A DNA stretch of 64,000 bases from Bretschneidera sinensis (Eukaryota; Streptophyta; Magnoliopsida; Brassicales; Akaniaceae), in assembly GCA_023935145.1 (NCBI GenBank), contig CM043705.1, forward strand, positions 57,630,084-57,694,083, read 5' to 3'. Position 1 is the stretch's first letter. Every line of letters begins with the position of its first letter. Below are positions 1 through 11,980 of this stretch, piece after piece. A program made the translations under genes and the position numbers. Under the pieces are notes generated by a model. That model was given only the letters and a program-made list of their open reading frames with translations, was not told the origin of the DNA and ran no database searches.

Positions 1-529
1 AACTCCATCACTCATTTCCCGTCGACTTCCATAAAGCGACACCACCACCATTAGAGCTGGAACTGTCAGGCGATCAAAACCCTAAGATTTCGGCTTGTTC
101 CGCAACTACCGCCAACAACCTCATCGCCAAAAAAGGAAGATATAGTCCGGACCAAAAAACGTCGATCTGTATAACCCAACCACCCACACATTGTGATTCT
201 GTCGTAGTTCTTTGCATCGAAGCTGGAAACGTTTCCTATATCTTCCACTTCAAGTTCGTCGGCCGTTGCTGCCCATATACCTGCCCTGCCACCACCAACG
301 AAGCTCGCATCGCCTGATCTGCTTTATGATCAAAGATCAATATGTTTTTTGTGGGATTCTACAAATCCACCTCTGAAGTTTTCTAAGGGTTTTGTATTTA
401 TCTTTCTGTTTTTTTATTCTGTTTTCTTATCTTTTTGTAAAAAAGAAAATAAAAAATAGAATAAAAAAAGGTAAAATTAAAAAAATAAAAATAAAGGGGA
501 AAAGAGAATAAAATCGCAGCCACTTATTT
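1..529 (+). other. Leader-like sequence upstream of the RRM-like ORF
   Basis: No gene is supported here. The first 330 bases are relatively GC-rich with many CCACCA and ACCGCC triplets. They change at about 400 into an A/purine-rich tract (about 430-515) that ends just before the ATG of the RRM-like ORF. A 60-codon minus-strand reading frame at 66-248 has no recognisable domain and is treated as chance. The layout would fit the untranslated leader of a retroelement whose left end lies outside the window, but no LTR or primer binding site can be seen. Confidence 0.3.
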
Positions 530-1265
530 ATGAGGAATGGTTCAATTGAACCAAGCAAAATCCTTTGTGTGAATATTCATCATGTATTCTATCCAGTCAT
601 GGAGGATGTGTTACATCAAGTTTTTGATCCATATGTGTTTGTTGAGAAAATTATTATCTCTCAAACTGATGTTGATTTTCAAGTCCTTATGCAATATCAT
701 TCGTGTCAATATGCTTTTTGGGCTAAAACATATTTATATGATCCTTGTATTTATGACGATTGCTCTCAGTTGGGGATTGAATATTACTCGCCAAAGATAC
801 CATCGCACAACATTGAAAATGTGCTTCTCAGGTTAGTACAACTACTTGACAAGATTTCCCAAAAATTCAATAGCCTCGTCAGTGTTGCTCACAAGAGTTG
901 TTCCATTCCAGAACAATCAAAGCAAGATGAAATTAATGATGTTCAACTATCTCTTGAAACATAAGAAGATGAAAGAATCTAAAACCACCAAATTTGAGAC
1001 GCTAAAGGTTGAGCAAGAAATCTTCATCAAGCAAGTTGAGACCACATATTGTAAGCACGTCCAAGACATGCATAAGGACATGATGTGTGTGTGTGATAAT
1101 TCTTATTTTGATTTTGTCCTCCCACACTGGTTTGAAACGCCTTAACAACTTCACTTGATATCATTCTTGTGTTCGATCGGGAACACTACATCAAAAAATT
1201 TCAAGACTTCCCCACACAACTCCAACAATCAACAATTCTAACCTTCAAAACTCGAGGTCGAATTT
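530..1265 (+). pseudogene. Retroelement-borne ORF with PTB-like RRM domain, decayed
   Basis: An open frame of 144 codons (530-964) resembles the RRM of plant polypyrimidine-tract-binding protein homologues. Recognisable pieces are the start of the fold (ILCVNIHHVFYPV), the helix VLHQVFDPYVFVEKI and the segment IYDDCSQLGIEYYSP. PTB proteins bind pyrimidine tracts in pre-mRNA and control splicing. Here only one RRM-like unit is present, without introns or the other RRMs of a real PTB gene. After a stop or frameshift the frame continues at 846-1145 with a charged, coiled-coil-like segment. Near 1160-1270 an Asp-Phe-Pro-Thr-Gln run leads into a polypurine-like sequence next to an LTR-like region. 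I infer an RRM-bearing element ORF or captured fragment rather than a host splicing factor. The family assignment rests on memory of the RRM, not on a search. Confidence 0.45.
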
Positions 1266-1850
1266 TTTGCAAGTGGGGTAGAACAATGCATAATGGGAAT
1301 GTGGGCTTTTGGGTTACTCGTGAGATTATTTTGTAAATATGCTTTTATAAGGAGCAAGTAGTAAAATAGTAGGACTTTAGTTTAGGAAATTGTAGATTTT
1401 AGTATTTATTATCATTAGGGTTTCCTATTATGATTAGGTTCAGTGCTTATATAAGAGCACTCATATTAGGGTTTTAATTCATACTTGATTATGGAATTTG
1501 AGACTTGATCTGTCTCTTTGTTTCTCTCCTCGTTTTGTTTCTTCTCCCTTTGTTCTGTCTTCTTTTTCTCTACTTCTTTCTCTTACCATCTGTTCTGTCG
1601 GATTCTTTTCCCTACTGTTTCTCTATTCTCCTTCTTCACTTCTTCTCAGTCTAATCTCCCTGCTTCTCAGTTGTTTCTCCTCTTTCTCAATCTATTTCTT
1701 ATCTCTAAATTATTTGTCCTACATCAATATTCAACAACTTAGAACGTTATTAATTAGTAATTAATAAAGCAAGATTGCTTGAGCGTTGACAAAAGAAATT
1801 CGCAGTTCACTATGCTATTCGTTATATTGTTGGAACGAGGCTTAAAATTA
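1266..1850 (+). repeat. LTR-like sequence (3' LTR or solo remnant)
   Basis: The region begins after a purine-rich AAGTGGGGTAGAA stretch that looks like a polypurine tract. It contains a good TATA motif (TTATATAAGAGC at 1447-1458), followed by a long C/T-rich stretch (1505-1690) like the transcribed leader of plant LTRs. It trails off near an AACGAGGC-TTAAAATTACA sequence at about 1830-1850. No second copy is in the window, so the exact ends and the family are uncertain. A 5' LTR, if present, would be left of position 1. The two overlapping reading frames at 1498-1764 are C/T-rich low-complexity sequence and are not called genes. Confidence 0.4.
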
Positions 1851-3657
1851 CAGCAATGGAATAAAAATCCTTGGGCTTTATCATAAAGTCTCTATTCCTT
1901 GGTAACCAAAGCCCAAAGATCCATGAACCAACCTGTATTTGACTACCCAAACAGACAAACGACCCTGCATCTTTTTTTATTTCCCCATCTTTATGAAGAT
2001 TAATTCGTTGTTTTCTATTATGTAGAATCCTGCCTAATTCACTAATTCATGGGAATATACTGAAATTTTGTATTTGAAAAATGTTCGAGTAGGGATCTCT
2101 TAAGTAGATAATGGTTGATAGAGTATCATACTTTCCGGTATGGATACAGTGATTACATCCGTAACGGCTGTATACAGGTATGAAGAATCATTTTGATAGC
2201 TAAAATAACCAAGACTGCCATCTCTCTTTATCAGTTATTCTGGTGAGCTATTTTGACACAAGTAGATGAACAAGGCATCTATTGTTTCACTTGTTAACGA
2301 CAAGGTACATCCAATAAAAAGATAGCAGAAGAAATTTAGTTACCTTCCTTCTCGAGCATTCTTTTTCCCAAATGGGGTAAAAAGCTATTCAACCTCTTTA
2401 TCCAATATACTTTGGCAAAGCTCTTACCCTGGGAGGGAGGAGAAGAAGACAAAAGAGCATCCCGATTTTCTTATTTGAACAAAGTTGATGCTTGTGCATG
2501 CCTTTGCATAGTCCTGAGTCATCACCTTCAATCAAAATCCTGATACTTCCTCTAAAGAATCCTCACCTAAGGCTTAAAGCCTAGCCTCAGTTCTAGGAAA
2601 TTGCAAGAACAATGCTTCAACCGATGTTAATACCTATAATATCACTTAAAGGAGAAGGAGATTGGCAAACATGAAATGGCTTTTTGAGGATTACTAAGCA
2701 TAAACATCTCCATCAACTGTAGCTCCACTTCTCAGATGAACCAGAAGCCTGATATCGACTCAAAGATCTTAACATACATCCAGCTACTATAAATCGAAGG
2801 CTTGCAAAGGCAACACATTATTTACAAACTATAGGTGATATATCAACAGAACCAACCCACCAACCTACCCCCCTTCGCAAGAGAAAAAGAAAGAATTTAT
2901 TGTCAAATTATATAAATTTCCATCCTAAATGTGCATAAGTGCTCAACAAGTTTACTATCAAAATGCAAACAATACCAACATAATCTGACCACTACTTGTA
3001 AATGCTTTCTGAGAGGCGATAAGTGACTACTAGTATAATTTTGGCAGGCCATCAAACCACGAATAGCTAATTATCATGCAAATTCAAAACCTCTCAAGTC
3101 ACATATATCGTAAGTGTATTACATGGGACAAGTGGAAAACAAATAGTGAGATCTTAAATAGAATTTGCAACTTTATTACACTTACATGGCAAAACATTTT
3201 TTTTTTTACGTGGCAAAACATGGGGCGTAAATAAATTATTGAGCCAGCTAACATGGATAAAAAATTTACAAGAGTATGGCACAATGCAACTACACATAAC
3301 AGTACTACCATTGTGTCACCTCATGCACATCATACCTATCCAGCAAAATTTACTACAACATCCAGCTCCCAAATGCTACATTGGCATATTTGTGCAGGTA
3401 AACAACAATATACTGAAGGAATGTCTATATAACAATTATAGCTCATAAGACAGAAATATCTAGCAAAAATTACAATAACATCCAGCTTCCAAATGCCAGT
3501 GTTGCTCATGTAAAACAATAACTGCAAACATCTAGACTCAGAGCAATAAGAAAATGCAAGAACATAAGTTGACAGTACAAAGGACAGGTTTGTGCTCTTT
3601 CTCAAAAGAATAGACAAGAAGAGGATATCATGAACATAGAAGTTTTGAGACACATAC
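1851..3657 (-). other. Presumed large intron or lost 3' part of the minus-strand gene
   Basis: No exon of the gene at 3658-4840 could be recognised in this stretch. It contains an imperfect tandem duplication of about 120 bases (about 3336-3450 and 3456-3565), visible from the repeated ACATCCAGCT..CCAAATGC block. A short repeat of GTGGCAAAACAT lies near 3185-3222. A possible splice donor on the minus strand after GAGAAGGAAG near 2340 is too weak to call. Either the next exon lies beyond the left edge, with the element at 1-1850 inside a long intron, or the gene is truncated. Confidence 0.35.
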
Positions 3658-4840
3658 CACTATGTCACCATTAGAAAGAGCACAACACTTCACAGTATTT
3701 CTGGCCGCTCCACCAGAAAAATTGGCATCAAAATTTCCTCTATCTATAACTACACTGAGAGATGATCTGCTTGTTGCAGTTTTTTTGGTTTCATTTGCAG
3801 TGGACTTTTGATTATCTGTCCCGGAAATATCTGGAGGAATCTCAGGAGCACTTTTCTTTGACCAAAGTGGCTCACCTGACTCTGCTATCCTAACGAAAAA
3901 ATGGGAGTTCTTAAAAATTTGAAGTAATGTTTCAGTCTGTCTTTTGTGATCTTCCATCCTAAGAAGCGATTCACTAGCAGTAACATCCTCTTGCCGATCA
4001 ATCTTCTCGTTTGCTAAGTTTTCACTATTCTGATCTATAACTAGACCATCAAGACTAGCTTCCCCTTCTCCAGAAACTGAATCCATTCCATCCTTCATGG
4101 TTCCATTTTGTTTCTCAGTGATTTTCCTCATGCCATTTCTGCTCATCACTGCAGCAACTTTAAATGGAGTAATAATTTCTGTTTCTTGTTTACATGCTGA
4201 CAAGCATGCTAGGATATGAACTTGTTCACCTGCAGTAGAAAATATTATAAGAACAGGTCTCAAATAACAGACAAAATATCTCAAAGATGGAAAAATAATA
4301 ATCATCAAATCCAAAGGAAGAAGATGATTCAAAAAAGATATATATACCAGGAAAAACAAATGAGCGGTCTAGAGATCGTAACGATTGGATATCTGGTGCT
4401 TCATCCCAAGTATCAGGCAGCTCCTCTGGAAGAACATATCAAGCATCAGATATTCTTGATAAAAACATCATACAAAATCAAGATATGGCAGGTGCGCAAG
4501 ATGTGCTAGCATTTTCTTTATGAAAACAATATTAAAAAGTTAACTGTAACGGTGAGGGATTACTATATGGAATCATAATCCATCCTTCTTGTTCAGAGAC
4601 ATTTGAGTGGTTCTCCATGATTGAGGCTTCTCTCCTTGCACTTAGACCTCCCACACCACCATTCTCGCTTCCAACTCCATCATAATCTTCCACTGTAGAA
4701 TACTGTGGGAATGGATCTTCAGCTATAAGACCTTCCAAAGTCGCTGCGGGTTTTGGTGGATACTGTGCCTCTGCAGGAAGTTCAGGAGTGCGAGGTGGTT
4801 CTACAACTACATGATTTGTAGACCGCAGCAGAAAATTCAT
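3658..4840 (-). CDS. Conserved plant protein of unknown function, N-terminal exons
   Basis: Three coding exons on the minus strand join in frame: 4564-4840 (ATG at 4840-4838), 4348-4425 and 3658-4229. Their lengths of 277, 78 and 572 bases give phases 1, 1 and 0, each flanked by GT donors (GTAATC, GTATAT, GTATGT) and AG acceptors. Together they encode 309 residues. Residues 1-90 are acidic and proline-rich (PPRTPELPAEAQYPPKPA, then LEGLIAEDPFPQYSTVEDYDG). A short Trp-containing exon follows (ELPDTWDEAPDIQSLRSLDR), then an exon with GEQVHILACLSACKQETEII and a long polar, likely disordered stretch. There is no signal peptide or membrane segment. I recall similar proteins in many plants annotated only as uncharacterized and cannot assign a biochemical function. 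At least one further exon must follow the phase-0 donor at 3657, but none was found down to position 1. The gene is either continued outside the window or truncated. Confidence 0.75.
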
Positions 4841-5720
4841 TTATCCAAAGCTTCTACAAAATCAAAGATAATAGTAAAGAATTCAAGATTTTACATATAA
4901 ATTTACAACCAGTTGATTTGTCTGCCAAGCCTCAATCTCTCATAAATCTCATCTAAATCCCTAATCCATCTCTACACACACACTCTAATTTCCATCTCAT
5001 CCGTCTGCCCCTCACTTTCAGCCTATTGAATCACTTAACCTAGGTTTTATTTTGGGAAGGGCGAGCTAAAGAAATTAGAAATGTTCAAAGAAATTCTGAA
5101 TTATTTATTTAAATTATAAAAAAAAAAGGAGCTCAAATAGGTAATCCGTTTTCACTTGTTCTTCTTTAATGCTGGTTTGGTTCTCAATCTTGCACAGATC
5201 CAAACAGAGGATTAATGATTAACCTAAATATCATCTTTTTCAACTCAATTCTATGACCTTTGTAAGTAAAAGTAGTGGAATTTTAGCTCACAGTTAACAA
5301 TAGAGTTTCTTTTATTCAGGTAAAGCAATCACAATACAAATAAATAGTCCCACTTAACATACATAACAAAGTAACAAAGCACAAAAACCCATTGTTTACT
5401 GAGCATCAGAGCATCAGAGCATGTTTATTACGAAACAAACGAAAAAGAAACAGAAACGCTGCTGTCAGATTAATTTGTACATTAAAAACCTATAAGAAAC
5501 AAATGAATTTCATACAAGTTATGCAGTTTCCGTTAAAGGTAATTAAGTGTAGGTAGTGAAATTGAAAGTGCGATTATGATTACCTGATCGGAGAAGATCA
5601 AACGGTGAATTTCTGAGCCCGATAAGTGGGAGATGCAATTCGCAGAACAGAGAAGAAGTAACTGCAGAGATGGTTATCAGGCTTTCAATCACTCTGTTTC
5701 GATCTGCATGTAAGTGTGCG
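4841..5720 (-). other. 5' UTR with an intron, and probable promoter side
   Basis: On the minus strand the ATG at 4840 is preceded by a short leader that begins after a TTTTGTAG acceptor (AG ending at 4854). A matching donor, CCGATCAG|GTAATC, lies at 5584/5583. This gives a 730-base intron inside the 5' UTR and a non-coding first exon from 5584 to roughly 5720. Leader introns are common in widely expressed plant genes. No clear TATA box is seen upstream (5720-5850); the region has G-rich repeats on the plus strand near 5775-5815. Confidence 0.5.
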
Positions 5721-6813
5721 TGTAGAAAATGCGATTCAAAAGGAAAAGGAAACTGAAATTTTATGCTTTTTTTGGGTAGTGGGGTGGGGTTGTGGTTTGT
5801 AGCGTGGGGTTAAGATACAAAATGGTATGGCGAAAGAACTCCTGCCGTTTTTGTTTACATGAGAAGAACATCTTGCCTTTTTTTATTACTACTAGTTTGC
5901 ATCTAAATCCCCCACAGTAATGGGGTACATAGATTTTTCATGTAATGGGGTGGTTTTATTTAAACTTTTATATCTCTAACTTTTAGTGTGAGCCAGTTTG
6001 GTATGAGATCCCTTGTATAATGGCATAATTTTAACAAGTTAATTAACACTCAAAATGTATTATATTTCGTAATCTCAACATGTATATATACATATGATTA
6101 AAAAATATATCAAAGAATTTGTCACATTTTATTGAGAAATTTTTTAGTGGCTCAAGTGCGATGTCATTTTTGCACCCGACCACTCAAATCTAGCCACTTC
6201 AGTATTGTTGACCCAAAACAATGAGAATTAATTTAACTAACCAGGGTTAACAGGTAACGAATTGGAGCACAATACATGTCACGACTACTAAGGTATGGTA
6301 CATTTCTCTCAGATCTTTTTGCTATGCTAATCCTTTTTTCTGTCCATCTCATCTACTAGTGGACCGTTCTCTCTCTTCTGTTCGCTCTTCATTTTGTTGG
6401 CAGACGTGGTTGATTGCAAAAAGCTGCACTTTATTGATTCGACTTTTCACTAAGATCTGCAAGTATGAAGCTATTCTCTTATCTATTTTGTTGATTGTTC
6501 TTTGATTTATGCTGTCAATGATTTTTTTTTTTTGGTTCTCCGTTCAAGAAAATGCACTTTAATGATACGAGTTTTCAATAAGATCTGTGTATCATGCAAA
6601 TCAATGTTTGGATATAGGTATTTTGCTTCTATATCTAATTTGCTATATAGCAAACTATTTTGGTTAGTTTTTTTGTTTTGATTATATTTTATTTTGTCTT
6701 TGCTTTTTCTCTGTTTGGTTTCCTCATAAAATGTGGGACAAAATTAAAGATTGTAGATAGAGGTAGAGGCCTTGTTTACATAGAGATAAAAACCTTGAAC
6801 TCCACTAATGTAA
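5721..6813. other. Intergenic AT-rich sequence, no gene seen
   Basis: No ORF with a recognisable domain is present. A phrase repeats with changes: GCACTTTATTGATTCGACTTTTCACTAAGATCTG near 6425-6460 and CACTTTAATGATACGAGTTTTCAATAAGATCTG near 6553-6587. This is an old tandem duplication of about 128 bases. The stretch otherwise consists of T-rich runs. Confidence 0.4.
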
Positions 6814-8105
6814 TGTTTGGTTAAGGTAATAAAATCAATCTTATAATGTAATTGATGTCATAATGTAATCAAAACTGTATGGGAATCAAAGTTGGAATCC
6901 GATTATATTGTATGGTTAATATGTTTATACTACTATAATGAAATCAATTTAACTAAAATGTGTTTAAAGATAAAATATATATAAAATTGATCATACTAAT
7001 TATTATATTATATTATAAAAATTATTTATATTGATCATATTATTTTATATTTATTTATTATTTACTTATTACTTATTAATAATTTATAATTTTATCGTAT
7101 AATTATCTTATATTATTTAATTATATTAGTATTATTATTTATATATTATATTTTTTTATTAATATATTATATTTTTACTATAGTAATATTATGTTATTAT
7201 TTATATATTTTACATTATTTTATTACATTTAATATTATTACCATTTTATTATATTTATCATCATATTTACTACCATAATATTATATTATTTAACTATCTT
7301 ATATCTAGTTAATTATATTATTGTATTATTTTCCAATATTTAGTTTATCAATATATGATTGTTATATCAATATAAATATCTTGTATTAGTATTATTATTA
7401 TATATTATATATTTACTATAATAATACTATATTATTTAACTATATTATATTAGTTAATTACATTATTTTCAAATATTTATTATTACATTAATATTTAATT
7501 ATAATATATTTTTATTAATTATTAGTCGTATATTACTATATTTTTATTATTAAATTAAATTATTTATTATAACAATATTATATTATTTTATAATTTTTTT
7601 ATAGTATTATATTAATATTTAATTATGTTTTTGAATGTCGACCAATTAATTAATTTCTTTAATAACATATTTTATATTTATTACTAATTACTAATATAAT
7701 ATTATTATATATTATTTTTATTAAATTATATCATTTAAAATAATGATATTATCTTATTTTTATTATATTTATTATAATATTATATTAACATTTAATTATA
7801 TTTTCAAATATTTCATGGTTTATTTATATTTTTTAGTTTTTAGTAATATATTGGTATTTATTAATTAGTATTAACATATTATTATTTACTATTTTATTAA
7901 TATAGTACTTATTTATTTATGATAATAATATTATTTTATGATATTATATTATATTAATATTTAATTATATTGTGAATCCAAGATGAATCAAGGTTGTAAT
8001 GTAATGGTAATTATATTCCTTAAAAAATGTATGTTCATTACAACATTTTGGTGTAAAGGGTTTTACATTGTGATACCCATTATAACTATTTTAAACCAAC
8101 CAAAC
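6814..8105. mobile_element. Non-autonomous DNA-transposon-like element with AT-only core
   Basis: The left end carries TGTTTGGTTAAGG and the right end AAACCAACCAAAC, forming an imperfect terminal inverted repeat, as in many plant hAT/MITE-type elements. Sub-terminal parts (6814-6960 and about 7975-8105) are ordinary sequence with several ATAATGTAAT-like words in opposite orientations. Between them, about 6960-7970 is almost entirely A and T, built of irregular ATTATT/TATATT runs. No transposase ORF is present. Target-site duplications could not be fixed by eye, so the class is an inference. Confidence 0.45.
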
Positions 8106-9568
8106 AACTCAATAATTTTTACGGGATGAATGAGCATTTCATTATAACTTTAATTGCTGCAATCAAAACAGAACATAAGTTTATAATGTATTTTATTACT
8201 ACTTAATTTAACCAAAAACAACCTGAATCTTTAAGATTGAGATCCTTAGTCAACTTTCTTGGCAAAAAATATATATAAAAAAAATGCTAATTTTCTTTTG
8301 AAAATCTGCTACTTGTCGAACCCATAAACTCAAAAGCCATTCTAATGCGCCAACATATCAACGAGCCACTATGAGAAGTAGCGAAAGACTAATTTTCTGG
8401 TTGCATTATGAATGCTTTCGAGGGACATTATGCAGTAGAAGTTTAAGTGATTTCTTGTTGGATTATGAGGAGTCTATAAATGAATATCTGGTAGTTAATT
8501 TCTTGCTAATGAAGTCTTGGTAAAGAATTTTTGTTTACATGAACCGATTCGGGGCTTATAAGCTTTGACAGTAGTGTTCCTCATTTTCTGAATGAAATGC
8601 CTAATAGTTGATATTGGATTTTCCAATATGAAATGTCAGTTTCTGCATGATTCTATCTCTTGCTTGACCTAAAAACAGTATGGCATATACTCTCAATACT
8701 TAAATGTTGAATTCTTAGATGAGTTATGTATAGTTTTCATGGTTTTCGGCTGCACTAATAGATTCATACCTTACAGAGTGAATTCAACAAGTTATTGACA
8801 CTGGTGCTCGCATATAGTATATGTGAAGTAGAAATTTTCAGGAACTATTTTCAGTTAACAAAAAATTAAGTTGCTTTTGTCCTAAGCTCATTCTTTAAAC
8901 CCAGATTGAGCTGATACATTTAAGTTGAACTGAGCTAATCTTTCGGTCACCTTGTAATTATAAGATCAAACTTTGATATTCCAATTAAGATTCATTACAC
9001 AATTTTGAGTAACTAAAACAATTCATTATCCATTGGGAGACTTCTCTTTTCAGCTCAACCTTTTTTCCGATAGATTCCATAGAATTGTCATGCCAGCTAT
9101 TTAGGAAAATAACTTTTTTATTTTTTGAAAATTCAATCAAAAAACACACATACATATATAAAAAGTGGAAAGAAAATAGTTTTATATAAGATTGGTTGCA
9201 AAAGCCAGTTCCAAAAGAGTAACCAAAACTATGAAATTGTATTTAACAAGATGTTATTGTTTGTACTTTACTGGGTAGCCATTGTCTCTGTTTATAACGC
9301 ATTGGAATGGCGCTTAATTAAGTTTACTTTTTGCTGTTTTGTGGGAGCTTGAGGCTTTGAATGGCCTTGTGGTTCTTTGTAAATTTTTAGGGATTATTAT
9401 TTAGTTAAATTCGGATAATCGATTATGTCATATGTATTCTAAGCTGCTTCATTTAAACAAACTTGTTTCTTTTTTGTTTTCTCTGGCAATGTCTACAAAA
9501 GCTAACAACTGATACTCACATAATATTTTATTTTATCAATGATTGCATTATTATTCAACCTAATTTTT
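8106..9568. other. Intergenic sequence, no gene seen
   Basis: Both strands were read. The only open frame of note (9125-9352, plus) begins in A-rich sequence, has no domain and is not supported. No repeat, splice-site pattern or promoter stands out. Confidence 0.4.
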
Positions 9569-10099
9569 GAGGGTCCGTTTGGTTCTCGGATAGGATTATA
9601 CTAGAATATGATTAATTGAGATTAAAGTAGTACTACTTTAATCCTATGTTTGGTTCATGAGATTTTTAAATTATGATTAAATTAGGATAACATGTATAAA
9701 GACTAAAATACCTTTGCAATTTCTCTCCTTTTCAGTCTTCACCTCAACATTGTTTCCTATCTATATCTCTAACAATCCATAAAATTATCTAAAAATCCAG
9801 AAAAATCATCCAACTCAAACTAAAAAAATTATCCAACAATCAATACAAACCCATATATAATCTCTTTCTCAACACAAAATCCAACAATCAACAACCATCT
9901 GAAGAAAAAAAATAACAAACCTAGAAGGAGGTCCCGCAATCTATAACAAACCCAGAAGGAGGCCACGCAATCTGTAACAAACCCAGTAAGAGGAGGTCGT
10001 GCGATCTAGGGAAGGAGGAGAAGAGTGAAGAGGAAGGAGGAGGAGAAGAGTGAAGAGGAAGGAAGAGGAGGAGGAGAGAGGAGATGAGGCGATCTAGGC
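9569..10099. repeat. MITE-like fragment and purine-rich minisatellite
   Basis: The stretch begins with GGGTCCGTTTGGTTCTCGGAT and repeats a related phrase (CCTATGTTTGGTTCATGAGATT) about 70 bases later. Such sequences are typical of small non-autonomous elements in plants. From about 9940 to 10010 a 35-base phrase (AACAAACCCAGAAGGAGG..C.CGCAATCT) occurs three times with changes. It passes into GAGGAAGGAGGAGGAGAAGAGTGAA repeats up to about 10090. This array directly abuts the broken end of the chromovirus 3' LTR. Confidence 0.4.
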
Positions 10100-10471
10100 C
10101 TATGGATCACTTCCTTGCCTTTCCTGCTCCTTTCAGCAATTTCTTGAGATTGCTGATCACCAACACCTCAAATATGATGAAGTCTTGCTATTGTAATTGA
10201 ATAACTGTACTATCTCTAATATTGGAGAAATTTTCTTTATAACTCTTTGTTAAGAAATTTGAATTGAAAAAAGAAAGAAACTAAACAGGATTTAGTTTGC
10301 ATGTTAGGTCCCCCCCCCCCCCAAATTTTTCTTTCTTTTCTTTGTAATTGCACCTAGATGCTTCTAGGTGTTTTTTTTTCTTTTGTATCCACACAAGACC
10401 ACCTTCGTTAATTCCATATAATATCTATCAAATTATTTCTTTACCCTTACTTTAAGAACATCAGTATTACA
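10100..10471 (-). repeat. Truncated 3' LTR of the chromovirus
   Basis: On the minus strand it starts TGTAATACTG at 10471, just after a polypurine-like AAGGTGGGTAGAATT. It continues into sequence shared with the 5' LTR, including the GATCAC..CTTGCCTTTCCTGCTCC block (10105-10131, compare 20467, 18726 and 17066). Similarity stops at about 10098, where a purine-rich minisatellite begins. More than 90% of the LTR length is missing, including the end that would carry the target-site duplication. A 12-base run of C at 10311-10322 replaces one arm of a hairpin present in the other copies. Confidence 0.75.
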
Positions 10472-10489
10472 ATTCTACCCACCTTATAA

Positions 10490-11980
10490 AAAAATTCATC
10501 CCCAAAATTTTCTTACCTAACTCATGAATAAGCTGGGAGTACTTTTTCCTCATTCTTGCCTCATGCTCCCATGTAATTTCTTCAATATCTTTGTTTTGCC
10601 ATAATACTTTAATCAAATGAATAACTTTATTATACAAGACTTATTCCTTTATGTCTAGAATTATGATTGGTATTTGCATAAAGATCAATTCTTCCTGAAG
10701 TTCTACAGCTTGACTCGAAATACTATTGGATTTATCATGTAAACACTTTCTCAAAAGTGAAACATGAAACACATTGTATAATTGCTTTAACTCTGGAGAC
10801 AAATCCAATCTGTATGCTACTGGTACAACTCTTTCGATCACTTCATATGGCCCAACAAATCTCATACTCAACTTTCATTTCTTTTTAAATCTCAATACAC
10901 CCTTCCACGAAAATATCTTTAAAAATATTCAATCACTAACACGAAACTCAAGAGGTCATCTCCTATTATCAGCATATCCCTTATGTCTATTATATGTTGC
11001 TCTAAGGTTCTTTCTAACCAATTTGATCCTCTCACTAGTTAAATATATCATTTTTGGACCAAATGTATTTCTTTCTCTAACTTCTTCCCAACATATTGGA
11101 GTTCTGCACCTTCTACTATATAAAGCCTCAAATTGTGTCATTCCAATACTAGTTTGATATTAATTATTATAAGCAAACTCAATTAAAGGTAAATAAGCAT
11201 CCTAATTTACTTAGAAACTCGTGCGCTAGCCCTCAACACGTCTTCTAGTATTCAAATAATCTTCTATGTCTACCCATCTGTTTGATGATGAAAAGTTATA
11301 CTAAATTGTAACTGCGTACTCATGGCTTTTTGAAAGCCTCTTCAAAATCAAGATATAAATCTAGAATTTCTATTTGACACTATGCTCAATAGTACTCCAT
11401 GCAGCCTAATAATCTCAGCTACAAACAGTTCAACAAACTTTTTAGGAATCCAATTAGTTTTAATTGGAAGAAATTGAGATGACTTAGAAAGTCTATTTAC
11501 TATCACTCACACTGTATCGTGACCTCTCTGGATATGGGAAAATCCATAAACAAAATCCATACTCACAATTTTCTATGGTCATTCAAGCACAATGAAAGGC
11601 TGTAGTAAGCCTCTCGGATGTTTATTCTCTGACTTCACTTGTTGACAAACCAAACATCTAGAAATATATTCACCTATATCCCTCTTCAATCCTGACCACT
11701 AGTAATTCTGTCTCAATCCTCTATACATCTTATTGTTACTCGGGTGCATCGAATATACATCATCGTGTGCCTCCCTCAATATCTTCTTTCTCAACTTAGC
11801 ATTACTGGGAACACAAATCCTATGTTCCAATACCAAAATACCATCATTGCTAATTTTGAACTCATATTTCTTTCTACTAAGCACTTCCTGCTTAACCTTC
11901 TCTATTTCCTCATCTCTACCTTGCATTTCTAATATGTGTTCTATAATAGATGACTGTACAACCATATTTGCTAACAATGA
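10490..11980 (-). pseudogene. Chromovirus integrase with chromodomain remnant
   Basis: Reading down the minus strand: a zinc-binding H2C2 part at 11699-11977 (HDDVYSMHPSNNKMYRGLRQNY region), then a heavily damaged catalytic core (11160-11690). This is followed by the C-terminal core (FEALYSRRCRTPICWEE, 10956-11141) and the GPY/F module with [18 protein letters not shown] (10641-10871). Downstream, about 10500-10640, an altered chromodomain-like tail can be read (KVIHLIKVLWQN, EEITWEHEARMRKKY). Integrase inserts element cDNA, and chromodomains can steer chromoviruses to particular chromatin. Frameshifts separate the four pieces, so no active enzyme can be made. Confidence 0.8.

Noticed and set aside
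9125..9352. 75-codon plus-strand frame
   Set aside because: It starts in A-rich sequence, has no domain, and no splice or promoter context supports it.
10020..10090. Purine-rich GGAGGAGAAGAG repeats as a polypurine tract
   Set aside because: They are on the wrong side of the 3' LTR; the real tract (AAGGTGGGTAGAATT on the minus strand) is next to 10471.
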